NCBI GenBank assembly: GCA_030674185.1
Contig: JAPXFY010000018.1
Span: forward strand, 51,570,255-51,634,254
Direction: 5' to 3'
Length of the DNA stretch: 64,000 nucleotides
Origin: Monoplex corrugatus
Lineage: Eukaryota; Mollusca; Gastropoda; Littorinimorpha; Ranellidae
Shown here: positions 20,370-32,263 of the stretch, one piece after another
Layout of the letters: the number at the start of each line of letters is the position of its first letter
How positions within the stretch are numbered: position 1 is the stretch's first letter
Notes under the pieces: generated by a model
What the model was told of the DNA's origin: nothing
The model's input: the letters and a program-made list of their open reading frames with translations, nothing else
The model's database searches: none
Program-made: the position numbers and the translations under genes

Positions 20370-20640
20370 AGAGGGGATGAGCGCCGCCCCCGTGGTGCTG
20401 GCCCCAGGAACAGTTGAGGTCTCTGCCAGCTCACTCCCTACGACCCCAGGGTTACGGAACTATCTAGGTAGGACCTCAAGACCTGGCCAGCTCATGGATT
20501 TATGTGCAGGCTTAAGGATTGAGCGTGATCATTCTGGATCTTCCATCACATGGCACCTGTGACGTTAGTGCATATGGAATTCATTCCGAGCGCGGAGACG
20601 TCATCTTGAGAAACTGAAACTGAAACTGAAGCATTCAGAC
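20370..20640 (+). repeat. SINE-like family with (CTGAAA)n tail, copy 1
   Basis: CCAGCTCATGGATTTATGTG, GGCTTAAGGATTGAGCGTG, CCATCACATGGCACCTGTGA, then GACGTCATCTTGAG followed by ACTGAAACTGAAACTGAA. Paralogous to 22835-23095 (plus) and 44780-44950 (minus). Confidence 0.8.
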
Positions 20641-20749
20641 AGAAAGGTGGGGAGTTCTACGTCCATGCACACAAGACCTTTTATAGTTCAGAGTTCATAG
20701 TTGAAAGCAGAGAGGGATTCACCGCACCCGGACAATGCCATAAATGTGC

Positions 20750-21235
20750 TCCTTGCAGATTTTTTTTTTTTATCTTTTAGGATATTCGCACTCAGGGAGG
20801 TTACCTTTGTGCTCACCTTTTTTTTTTGGTCCCATTTTCTACGCCGCTTAATGGCCACAGAAGCTGGCAGTTTTTTTTTTTACAATGCGACGATGATGAT
20901 GTCGATGAGGAAGATAATTATGATGCTATGCAGTTCCATCTGGGATTGAGACTGTGTGACAGGACTGTACTCTACGCTTACTATCATAATATATAGACAA
21001 CCTGCGTGTCGGTCAGAGGATGTGAGAGACACCCTCAATGACGCATCCGTGAAGTGGATGAGACTCGACTGTGTGGTCCCAGTCTTTTCCCAATGAGCCC
21101 ATAGCACGCCCAACTCTGGGTAGGATCCGGTTGGAGCAGAAAAATCCCACACTGATTTTTGAAGGTACTGATGGGGATTCGAACCCACAACCTTCCAGTC
21201 GGTAGTCTGTTGCGTTAACCACTATACCACGGTGA
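20750..21235 (-). repeat. SINE-like family (CTCATCCACTTC type), copy 2, with tRNA-like head
   Basis: On the minus strand it begins with GTGGTATAGTGGTTAACGCA (A box-like) and GGTTGTGGGTTCGAATCCCC, a near-perfect pol III B box. The same body as copy 1 at 13205-13725 follows. This is the most complete member of the family here. Confidence 0.85.
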
Positions 21236-21334
21236 CTGGCAAACAGTTCAGTTTTTGTTTATGTTGCAGGCTGGGACTTGAACTCAAGATAGCAGATCTT
21301 GAATCCACAGTTCTTTGCAACACAGCCAGCCAAC

Positions 21335-21540
21335 ATACAGTAACCCTTTGACTCCCGCACCCTGTCCACCACCAGCATCCTGCATTGTCAACCATGCTCG
21401 CAAAGCAAAAACTTAACCCTTTCACTCCTTCACCCTATCCACCATCTTCCTGCAGAAAGCTGATGGATAGGGTGACGGAGTCAAAAGATTGAGTTTTTGC
21501 ACTTGATGAATAGGGTGCGGGACACAAAGGGTTAAGAGAA
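21335..21540. repeat. Palindromic CCCTTTGACTCCC element, near-complete copy
   Basis: Nested inverted repeat. The outer arms are AACCCTTTGACTCCCGCACC (from 21341) and GGGTGCGGGACACAAAGGGTT (about 21513-21533). The inner arms are CCTTTCACTCCTTCACCC and GGGTGACGGAGTCAAAAG, meeting at CTTCCTGCAGAAAGC near 21450. Copies or remnants occur at 14958-15215, 18985-19180, 33755-33945, 35835-35875, 36150-36200 and 39300-39570, with an expanded array at 36490-37340. No coding capacity; it can fold into a long hairpin. Confidence 0.85.
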
Positions 21541-21838
21541 CTGTGGCTCCCCGCCTGCGTTATCAGCGTGGGCTCTCTTAACTAATCAGCTGAGACAACG
21601 AGTTTGTAATAGTGAGTGTCTACATTACACTGGCCTTGCCAGTGCCTATCTTATCGTGCTGTTGTATTGTTTGGAAGTGTCAGGGTAGCGTGAGATAGTG
21701 CTCTTTCCTTAGTATGGTTATCCCTTGCGGAGGTGAATGTCCAGCGAAAACGTTTATTGAACTGCCTGGCGTAGAGGTAGAGCTTCAGCATTCAGATGGG
21801 AATGCACGGATTCAACTCTGCCGCGAAAACACTTTTTT
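21541..21838. other. No gene seen
   Basis: Short apparently unique stretch between the palindromic element and the 35-bp array. Confidence 0.4.
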
Positions 21839-22815
21839 TCTGCCCCAACCTGCCTCAGAAACATTTTATTTTAACTGCCCCAGTCTTCCTCAAAAACATT
21901 TTATTTTAGCTGCCCCAGTCTTCCTCAAAAACACTTTATTTTAGCTGCCCCAGTCTTCCTCAAAAACATTTTATTTTAGCTGCCCCAGTCTTCCTCAAAA
22001 ACACTTTATTTTAGCTGCCCCAGTCTTCTTCGAAATACTTTATTTTAGCTGCCCCAGTCTGCTCAAAAACTTTATTTTAGCTGCCCCAGTCTTCTTCGAA
22101 ATACTTTATTTTAGCTGCCCCAGTCTGCCTCAAAAACACTTTATTTTAGCTGCCCCAGTCTCTTCGAAATACTTTATTTTAGCTGCCCCAGTCTGCCTCA
22201 AAAACACCTTTATTTTAGCTGCCCCAGTCTTCTTCGAAATACTTTTTTCAGCTGTCCCAGTCTGCCTCAAAAACACATTTTTCTTGCTGCTGCATGCCCA
22301 GTCTGCCTCGAAAACATTTTTTTTTTTTTCCTGCCCCAGTCTGCCTGAAAAACATCATTTTTTTTGCTGCCCCAGTCTGCCTCGAAAACATTTTTGTTTG
22401 TGTTTTTCTGCCCCAGTCTGCCTCGAAAACATTTTTTTTTGTGTTTTTCTGCCATTCTGCCGAAACCATTTTTTGCTGCCTCTGCCCGAAAACATTTTTT
22501 TTGTTTTTCTGCCCCAGTCTGCCTGAAAAACACATTTTTTGCTGCCCCAGTCTGCCTCGAAAACATTTTTGTTTGTTTTTCTGCCCCAGTCTGCCTGAAA
22601 ACACATTTTTCGTTGCCCCCAGTCTGCCTCAAAACACATTTTTCAGTTGCCCAGTCTGTCTCGAAAACACATTTTTATGTTTGTCCCCTCTCTAAAACAC
22701 TTTTTCTGCCCGTCTGCCTCTGAAAACCTCCCTGCTATTATTTTGCTGTCTCAGTTTGATTCGAAAACACTTTTTTTTAAACAGCTCAGCCTGCCTCGAA
22801 AACACTTTTTGCCGC
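21839..22815. repeat. 35-bp minisatellite with a diverged, T-tract-expanded right half
   Basis: The left part has clean 35-bp units CTGCCCCAGTCTTCCTCAAA plus AACATTTTATTTTAG (starts at 21840, 21875, 21910 and so on). From about 22265 the unit changes to CTGCCCCAGTCTGCCTCGAA plus a long T-tract of variable length. There are about 25 copies. Cys/Pro/His-rich ORFs on the plus strand and Gln/Thr/Gly ORFs on the minus strand are by-products. Confidence 0.95.
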
Positions 22816-22834
22816 CCTATCTTTTGCGCCAATT

Positions 22835-23095
22835 TTAATGAGCAGCTTTGATCCCACGCCGTTTATGCCGGCTTTTCAACACCCTACCAAACCCCAAGTT
22901 TATTCAGTGCCAGTGACACGACACTCAGAACCTTGCAAGCTATGGGACTTAATTAAGTGCCGGCTTAAGGCTTGTGCCATGACTGTTTGGATCTTCTCCA
23001 TCACGTGGTACCAGTGGTGTCAGTGCTTTATGATGTAATTTATTCCCAGCACAGAGACAGTAATCTTGAAAAACTGAACCTGAAACCTAGACCAG
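22835..23095 (+). repeat. SINE-like family with CTGAAAC tail, copy 2
   Basis: GCCGGCTTAAGGCTTGTGCC, CTCCATCACGTGGTACCAG and CTTGAAAAACTGAACCTGAA align with the copy at 20370-20640. Confidence 0.75.
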
Positions 23096-23345
23096 AAACG
23101 ACACAAGAGCCAGCGATGTCAAGCAGCCTTAGGGTCACCGCCAGAGCAGACTCTGCACCACTACCTGTTTTTTTTGGTGTTTTTTTTTGGTGGTGTTTTA
23201 CAGTACCTGTTCTGATCCATCTCAGTATTGATTGATATTGCCTACTAAGCCTCCTACTAACGACAGTGATCACTAAGAGCATCTCGAGATAGAATTGTCC
23301 GTGCATGTCTTTTCACTTATCACATTGATCGTCGATGTTTGATCG
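23096..23345. other. No gene seen
   Basis: Short T-tracts near 23168-23190. No recognised repeat or coding sequence. Confidence 0.4.
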
Positions 23346-23430
23346 TCGTAAAGCGAAAAGACATCATCATCATCTCGAGTCGTCGTCGTCGGTCGTCGTC
23401 GTCGTCGTCGTCGTCCTCCGATCAGTCATA

Positions 23431-23490
<60 letters not shown>

Positions 23491-23700
23491 GTGCCCTGCC
23501 GCACGGCGTTTGCGATCATGGCCCTCCATATGTATCTATCCCTCGTTGCCGCAAGCACATCTTCCACCCTCTCTGTCCTCAGCCACCCTGCAAGTCCGTC
23601 CAGTATTTTCTCCCTGGATCGACACGGTGTTCTCTTTCCCTCCGGCCTTCCTGTTGTGACCAGGTGCTCTAATTTCCCACCCCCCCCCCAAAAAAAAAAA
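23346..23700 (-). mobile_element. RTE-like LINE 3' end with long (ATG)n tail, plus (GTC)n
   Basis: Minus-strand LINE terminus: CATCATCAT tail (23431-23490), then CCTGCCGCACGGCGTTTGCG and the rest of the 3' region to CCAGGTGCTCTAATTTCCC near 23680. A (GTC)n block lies at 23381-23415. Only the last ~180 bp of the LINE is present. Confidence 0.85.
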
Positions 23701-23791
23701 AAGATACAGTGAGACAGAAATCATGAAAGGTTGTACTTGTAGACATATGCTTAGATCTTGACTTTCACATTTCGAACCTCCACTGTATAAC

Positions 23792-24583
23792 ATGTCATTG
23801 TGTATGTGTGTATGCCATATAGAGTTTGTATGTCGGTGATATCTTTTCAAGTGTATAATGTCATTGTGTATGTCTGTATGCCATATAGAGTTTGTATGCC
23901 GGCGATATCTTTTCAAGTGTACAATGTCATTGTGTATGTGTGTATGCCATATAGAGTTTGTATGTCGGCGATATCTTTTCAAGTGTACAATGTCATTGTG
24001 TATGTGTGTATGCCATATAGAGTTTGTATGCCGGCGATATCTTTTCAAGTGTACAATGTCATTGTGTATGTGTGTATGCCATATAGAGTTTGTATGTCGG
24101 CGATATCTTTTCAAGTGTACAATGTCATTGTGTATGTGTGTATGCCATATAGAGTTTGTATGTCGGCGATATCTTTTCAAGTGTACAATGTCATTGTGTA
24201 TGTCTGTATGCCATATAGAGTTTGTATGTCGGCGATATCTTTTCAAGTGTACAATGTCATTGTGTATGTGTGTATGCCATATAGAGTTTGTATGTCGGCG
24301 ATATCTTTTCAAGTGTACAATGTCATTGTGTATGTCTGTATGCCATATAGAGTTTGTATGTCGGCGATATCTTTTCAAGTGTACAATGTCATTGTGTATG
24401 TGTGTATGCCATATAGAGTTTGTATGTCGGCGATATCTTTTCAAGTGTACAATGTCATTGTGTATGTCTGTATGCCATATAGAGTTTGTATGCCGGCGAT
24501 ATCTTTTCAAGTGTACAATGTCATTGTGTATGTGTGTATGCCATATAGAGTTTGTATGTCGGCGATATCTTTTCAAGTGAATA
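23792..24583. repeat. 66-bp minisatellite, 12 copies, open in several frames
   Basis: Units of exactly 66 bp (ATGTCATTGTGTATGTGTG, CCATATAGAGTTTGTATG, CGATATCTTTTCAAGTG). Only a few positions vary (TGTG/TCTG, TGTC/TGCC). Because 66 is 22 codons, frames without a stop in one unit stay open through all 12: a 346-codon ORF on the minus strand and 284- and 240-codon ORFs on the plus strand. There is no support for translation. Confidence 0.97.
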
Positions 24584-24870
24584 TGATTTCGTTATTGCTA
24601 TTTTCCATGCCATTTTGTATATTTGATATCCGTTTGATATGGAGCAAAAAGTGAGTAAAAAAAGCTTATTGAAAAATACATTTGTGCGTGGGGCCTTCAG
24701 TCCACCCAGCTGTGTGACTGGTATCTGACCCTGTTTATGGCTGGGGAAGGCAAAGAGAAGAAGGTGAACACCAGCCTCAACGCTGGCTCCGAAAAAAGTG
24801 GAGTTCTCTACCACCTCACTCCCAGGAATGCAATATCAAGATTACGGGACAACCTGTATCTTCATCAACC
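24584..24870. other. No gene seen
   Basis: Unique spacer between the 66-bp and 29-bp arrays. Confidence 0.4.
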
Positions 24871-27800
24871 AATCAATGAAGTGTGTTCTGTTATAACCAG
24901 TCAGTTTAATGTGTTCTGTGTATAACCAGTCAGTGAAATGTGTACTGTGTATAACCAGTCAGTGAAATGTGTACTGTGTGTAATCAATGAAATGTGTACT
25001 GTGTATAACTAATCAATAAAATGTGTACTGTGTGTAATCAATGAAATGTGTACTGTGTATAACCAATCAATAAAATGTGTACTGTGTGTAATCAATCAAT
25101 GAAATGTGTACTGTGTATAACCAATCAATGAAATGTGTACTGTGTGTAATCAATCAATGTGTACTGTGTATAACTAATCAATGAAATGTGTACTGTGTAT
25201 AACCAATCAATGTGTACTGTGTATAACTAATCAGTGAAATATGTATTGTGCATAACCAATCAGTGAAATGTGTACTGTGTATAACCAATCAATAAAATGT
25301 GTTCTGTGTATAACCAATCAATGAAATGTGTATTGTATATAACCAGTCAATGGTATTTGTACTATGTATAACCAATCAATGCAATGTGTTCTATGTATAA
25401 CCAATCAATAAAATGTGTTCTGTGTATAATCAATGAAATGTGTATTGTATATAACCAGTCAATGGTATGTGTACTGTGTATAACCAATCAATGCAATGTG
25501 TTCTATGTATAACCAATCAATAAAATGTGTTCTGTGTATAACCAATCAATGTGTACTGTATATAATCAATGAAATGTGTACTGTGTATAACCAGTCAATG
25601 AAATGTGTACTGTGTATAATCAGTCAATGATATGTGTTCTGTGTATAACCAATCAATGAAATGTGTACTGTGTATAACCAGTCAGTGTAATGTGTGCTGT
25701 GTATAACTAATCAATGAAATGTATTCTGTGTATAACCAATCAATGAAATGTGTACTGTTTAAAACCAATCAATAAAATATGTACTGTGTATAACCAGTCA
25801 GTGATATGTGTACTGTATATAACCAATCAATGAAATGTGTACTGTGTGTAATCAATGAAATGTGTGCTGTGTATAACTAATCAATGAAATGTGTACTGTG
25901 TATAACCAATCAATGAAATGTGTACTGTGTGTAATCAATGAAATGTGTACTGTGTATAACCAATCAATGAAATGTGTACTGTGTGTAATCAATGAAATGT
26001 GTGCTGTGTATAACTAATCAATGAAATGTGTACTGTGTATAACCAATCAATAAAATGTGTACTGTGTGTAATCAATGAAATGTGTACTGTGTATAACTAA
26101 TCAATAAAATGTGTACTGTGTGTAATCAATGAAATATGTACTGTGTATAACCAATCAATAAAATGTGTACTGTGTGTAATCAATGAAATGTGTACTGTGT
26201 ATAACCAATCAATAAAATGTGTACTGTGTGTAATCAATGAAATGTGTGCTGTGTATAACTAATCAATGAAATGTGTACTGTGTATAACCAATCAATGAAA
26301 TGTGTACTGTGTATAACCAGTCACTGTAATGTGTGCTGTGTATAACTAATCAATGAAATGTGTACTGTGTATAACCAATCAATGAAATGTGTTCTGTGTA
26401 TAACCATCAGTGTAATGTGTGCTGTGTATAACAATCAATGAAACGTGTACTGTGTATAACTAATCAATGAAATGTGTACTGTGTATAACCAATCAATGAA
26501 ATGTGTACTGTGTATAACCAATCAATGAAATGTGTTCTGTGTATAACCAGTCAGTGTAATGTGTGCTGTGTATAACTAATCAATGAAATGTGTTCTGTAT
26601 ATAACCAGTCAGTGTAATGTGTACTGTGTATAACTAATCAATGAAATGTGTTCTGTGTATAACCATCAGTGTAATGTGTACTGTGTATAACTAATCAATG
26701 AAATGTGTTCTGTGTATAACCAGTCAGTGCAATGTGTACTGTGTATAACCAATCAATGAAATGTGTACTGTGTATAACTAATCAATGAAATGTGTACTGT
26801 GTATAACTAATCAATGAAATGTGTACTGTGTATAACTAATCAATGAAATGTGTACTGTGTATATACTAATCAATGAAATGTGTACTGTGTATAACCAGTC
26901 AATGAAATGTGTACTGTGTATAACCAGTCAATGAAATATGTACTGTGTGTAATCAATGAAATGTGTGCTGTGTATAACTAATCAATGAAATGTGTACTGT
27001 GTGTAATCAATGAAATGTGTACTGTGTATAACTAATCAATGAAATGTGTACTGTGTATAACCAATCAATGAAATGTGTGCTGTGTATAACCAATCAATAA
27101 AATGTGTACTGTGTATAACCAATCAATAAAATGTGTACTGTGTATAATCAATGAAATATGTTGTGTGTATAACCAATCAATAAAATGTGTTCTGTGTATA
27201 AACAATCAATGAAATGTGTACTGTGTATAACCAATCAATAAAATGTGTATTGTGTATAACCAATCAATAAAATGTGTACTGTGCATAACTAATCAATGAA
27301 ATGTGTACTGTGTATAACCAATCAATGAAATGTGTACTGTGTATAACTAATCAATGAAATGTGTACTGTGTATAACCAATCAATAAAATGTGTACTGTGT
27401 ATAACCAATCAATAAAATGTGTACTGTGTGTAATCAATGAAATATGTTGTGTGTATAACCAATCAATGCAATGTGTTCTGTGTATAAACAATCAATAAAA
27501 TGTGTTCTGATGTGTATAATCAATGAAATGAGTATTGTGTATAGCCAGTTAAATGTGTATTGTGTATAACCAGTCAATGAAATGTGTTCTGTGTATAACC
27601 AGTCAATGAAATGTGTTCTGTGTATAATCAATGAAATGTGTTCTGTGTATAACCAATCAATGAAATGTGTTCTGTGTATAACCAATCAATGAAATGTGTT
27701 CTGTGTATAACCAATCAATGAAATGTGTTCTGTGTATAATCAATGAAATGTGTACTGTGCATAACCAATCAATGAAACGTATACTGTGTATAACCAGTCA

Positions 27801-28055
27801 ATAACATGTGTACTGTGTGTAATCAATGAAACGTACACTGTGTATAACCAATCAATGAAATGTGTACTGTGTATAACCAATCAATGAAATGTGTACTGTG
27901 TATAACCAATCAATGAAATGTGTACTGTGTATAACCAGTCAATGAAATGTGTACTGTGTATAACCAGTCAATAAAATGTGTACTGTGTGTAATCAATGAA
28001 ACGTATACTGTGTATAACCAGTCAGTGAAATGTGTACTGTGTATAACTGTGTATA
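24871..28055. repeat. 3.2-kb minisatellite, ~29-bp unit (and a 25-bp variant)
   Basis: The consensus is GAAATGTGTACTGTGTATAA followed by CCAATCAAT, with a shorter variant TGTGTGTAATCAATGAAATG. There are over 100 units, interspersed in irregular higher-order order. It is AT-rich, with CAATCAAT in nearly every unit. The array stops at the 5' end of the Rex1-like LINE, at TGTGTATAATGATTTCAGAC. Confidence 0.97.
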
Positions 28056-29212
28056 ATGATTTCAGACCTGTTGCCCTCACCTCTGTGGCCATGAAGGTGT
28101 TTGAAAGAATTGTTCTGCGATTCCTGAAATCCGTCACTGACCATCTATCCGACCCTTTGCAGTTTGCGTATCGCGCTAACAGATCAGTGGATGATGCTGT
28201 CGCCCTATTAATGCACAACATCTTGCAGCATTTGGAATCCCCTAAAACATACGCACGCATTCTTTTTGTAAATTTTAGCTCTGCCTTTAACACAATTGTC
28301 CCAGCAAAACTCTGTAGCAAACTTCTAGACCTCAAAATTAGTCATCAAATGTGTAAATGGGTTTTAGATTACCTCCTAAGTAGAAAATAAAGTTGTCAAA
28401 ATCGGTGGTCTGAGTTCTAGTCCCCTGACATTGAACACTGGGGTGCCTCAAGGTTGTGTCCTGTCACCGCTCTTATTCACTTTGTTTACAAATGATTGTG
28501 TCTCTACTCATGACTCTGTGATGTTTTTTAAGGTCTCTGATGACACAACAGTTGAAGGGCTCATCAAAAATAGCGATGAGTCTCACTATTTAAGTGAGAT
28601 AGACAAATTAGTTCGCTGGTGCAACAACAACAACTTAGAGTTAAATGTTCTGAAAACAAAGGAAATGATTATTGATAATAGAAGAATAAAGACACCACTA
28701 TCTCCCCTAGTGATCAAGGGAGACACGGTAGAAGTAGCAGACACATTTAAACTTTTGGGAACAACAATTTCGAATTCGTTAAAGTGGGAGGAAAACACAA
28801 AACTAATCATTAAAAAATCACAGCAGCATCTCTATTTCCTTCATCAGCTTAAAAAGTTTGGGGTTAGCCAGTCTTCTTGATTCAATTTTACTGAGCAGTG
28901 ATAGAAAGTGTTTTAACTTTCTCTATCACAGTCTGGTATGGTACCTGTACAACAACTGAGAAAGATGGCCTAAACAGAATTGTCAGCACTGCCTCCAAAT
29001 CATCGGCATTACTCTTCCTTCCATCGATTCCATCTACGAAAAATGAACTAAGAAGAAGGTTAAATCTATCATAGCTGTCAAAGATCACCTGGCAAACAGT
29101 CTGTTCACACCACTTCCTTCAGGAAAGCGCTTTCGTTCCATCGAAGCCAGAATGTCTCGCTTTAAAGATAGTTTTTATGTAAGGGCTGCCCGTCACCCTG
29201 TTTCCCTGTAGA
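28056..29212 (+). mobile_element. Rex1/Babar-like LINE, 5' truncated and decayed
   Basis: RT fragments read FRPVALTSVAMKVFERIV, DPLQFAYRANRSVDDAV and FVNFSSAFNTIVPAKL (about 28056-28390). After a frameshift come NTGVPQGCVLSPLLFTLFTN and VSDDTTVEGL, where the usual Y-A-D-D box reads V-S-D-D, then NLELNVLKTKEMIID. The C-terminal motif LPSGKRFRSIEARMSRF is near 29116-29166. The ordered motifs match the Rex1 group. Stops and frameshifts near 28385, 28880 and beyond show it is dead. Confidence 0.85.
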
Positions 29213-30345
29213 CCTCTTTTTGTTGTGTGTATCTGCTAGACTTACATCTTTACATCCTCTTGATTATACTGATGTGTTAATGATTTGCATCATACATTCG
29301 TGTCTTAGTTACAATTTTTTCTCTTACCCTGTGATGAACTTATTCTTAACCAAATTTATAAGAGCTATTTATCTTGTCTTTGAACTCTAATCCTCAGTCT
29401 GCGTACTCGAAGGAGGGCTTATGGAAATTCAGTGATAGTTTCTAGAAGGAACTTTATTTGTCATTTATCTGTTTGTTATTTCTGTTAATTGATAAACTAT
29501 TTTAATTCCCCAGGCTTGGATTATAGTGATTTTTTTTCTCAACTCGCGTTAGAATGTACTCTTACAAAATATTTTGTTATGTATCAGAGCTTCCTCACCT
29601 GTCTTTGGTTTTTAGTCTTGCACATGTGAGGAGGGGGAGGGAATGTAAGAGAATAATTTTTACCTTATGTTGTTTAAATCCCGTGTGCGTGTGTGCATGT
29701 GTGTGGGTGTGTGTGTGTGGGTGTATGTGTGTATGCGTGAGTGCGTGTGTGGGTGTGGGTGTGGGTGTATGCGTACGTCATGGCTGCATTTTCCCAGCCA
29801 TTCTGACACCCTCTAGTTACTACCTTTCTGCCAGCCAGCATCGTCTCCGAGTGCTATTTTTAGCCAGGCAGGTTTGACCAGAGTCCATCACTCTACAGCA
29901 GTGCTTTGTAACTGCTGCGATCTTTCAGTAGGGACTGAATGTAGGAAGTGACTGAGATTGGCACAGAGTAGGCCTAAATCGAATCTAGGTCAATCTGTAG
30001 GCCTGTACTTCAATGCATGCCTGTGCCTCGCCACGGGATGGGTGAGGGTGGTGTGGAGAGTGGAAGGGGAGGGACAGATGCGTGCTGTTAATTAGCTGGC
30101 AGGGCAGAACCAAAAGTGGCCAGCTAAGGTGTCTCGGATTTGGGCGCCGTGGCGTGAGTGTGTGTGTGTGTGTATGTGTGTGTGCGTGTTGTGTGCGTGT
30201 GTTTCTTCGATTCCGTGGATGACTGACGAATTTGTCTTTTATGATGTTGAATATTGTAATTGTTGTGAGGTGTGAGTGTAATTGTATGCATAGCCAAAAC
30301 ATTTTCCTTGTGTCTGTGCACTGGGCTAAAATAAAATCTTGTTAT
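29213..30345 (+). other. Possible 3' UTR of the Rex1-like LINE with TG tracts, no gene
   Basis: Contains TG-rich runs at 29680-29775 and 30157-30205. AAAATAAAATCTTGTTATC at about 30329-30347 looks like a polyadenylation signal close to a LINE 3' end, right before the (CTAT)n array. The link to the RT 1.1 kb upstream is inferred. Confidence 0.35.
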
Positions 30346-30490
30346 CTTGTTGTTATCTATCTATCTATCTATCTATCTCTATGTATCTATCTATGTATCT
30401 ATGTATCTATGTATCTATCTATGTATATATCTATCTATCTATCTATCTATCTAACTATATATCTATCTATCTGTCTATCTATATCTATTT

Positions 30491-30537
<47 letters not shown>

Positions 30538-30548
30538 GTCTATCTAAA
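30346..30548. repeat. (CTAT)n tetranucleotide array
   Basis: CTAT repeats with GTAT and CTGT variants, extending from the TTGTTATC end of the presumed LINE tail. Long tyrosine/leucine/isoleucine/serine ORFs come from it. Confidence 0.95.
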
Positions 30549-30897
30549 TTTTTTTTCATTTTACGTCTGTGTTCACCTTGTGTAGGCTGTGCAAATAACC
30601 TTCACGATTACTCACCACTCCCTTCTTTTTCAACTGAATACGTTTTTTCTTCCTCCCTATTCACATTTTTCCTTTCTGTGAATAGCGTTTTGTACCACCC
30701 TGCTCGGGCATTTGCTCCAAGTCTGTGTGTATACGTGTGTTTGTGTGTGTATGAGACAGTTCAAAAGTTCAGATATTGACACCGATACTGTTTTATAGCG
30801 AAAGCCACCGTCCTATTCACAAAAAGGGAGGGGAAGGGGTTTGGTAGATATTTATACACGTTACAATTCACATGTACTTCATTATTGCAGCTGTGTG

Positions 30898-30898
<1 letters not shown>
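30549..30898. other. No gene seen
   Basis: Spacer without recognised repeats or coding sequence. Confidence 0.4.
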
Positions 30899-31638
<740 letters not shown>

Positions 31639-31884
31639 ACACTCGTGTGTGTCCGTGACAGAAGGAGTGTGTGGTTGTGTATGTATGTGTTAATGCGTAT
31701 GAGAGAGGAGGTTGAGACTGGTAGAGTGAGGGTGAGGAGAGTTCCTGATATAAAAGATTTTTCACGTCCTATACCTTGTTCTCAATTTTGCCTGCAACTA
31801 GACAGTACAGCGAAAAACAAGATTTCAGCGGAGGATAAGCTTTTCAAATGTTTCCACCACGTCCTTCCTCGCTGACCGTTATTT

Positions 31885-32058
31885 CCTCTGGCAAACATCT
31901 ACAGAGAGCACTAGGTAGACCCAGGGAGAAAATATTGGACGGACTTGGAGAGTGGCTGAGGACAGAGAGGGTGGGAGATGTACTTGCAGCGACAAGGGAT
32001 AGATTCGTATGGAGGGCTATGATCGCCAACCGCCAAGCGGCAGGGCACATGATGATGA
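31885..32058 (+). mobile_element. RTE-like LINE 3' end
   Basis: GTAGACCCAGGGAGAAAATA, TTGGACGGACTTGGAGAGTGG and GGGAGATGTACTTGCAGCG, to CGGCAGGGCACATGATGATG. It serves as the uninterrupted reference for the split copy at 7531-9796. The flanks (31639-31884 and 32059-32263) show no gene. Confidence 0.85.
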
Positions 32059-32263
32059 TATGTCTACACCTAGTCAGTGGAAGTGTCACAGTAGCTCAGC
32101 CTTGACCTTGGCCTTGGCATAGACGTCGAGGTTCCCCTGACCGTGACGTAATACACCCTCGCGCGCTTTCCTTCGAAGTAGAACAATAAGTCGCGTGGTA
32201 CAAATCATGGCCTTGCGTTCAAAGTGTGTCAGATTACGTGTCTGCATCCTCCTTATCTCCTCC

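Noticed and set aside
21714..22695. Cys/Pro/Leu-rich ORFs over the 35-bp array
   Set aside because: Repeat translation; frames change as T-tract length varies.
23536..24654. 346-, 284- and 240-codon ORFs on both strands
   Set aside because: They follow directly from a 66-bp tandem repeat with no stop in those frames. No signal, domain or splice context.
24871..28055. CRISPR-like array
   Set aside because: Direct tandem units without unique spacers in a eukaryotic genome; an ordinary minisatellite.
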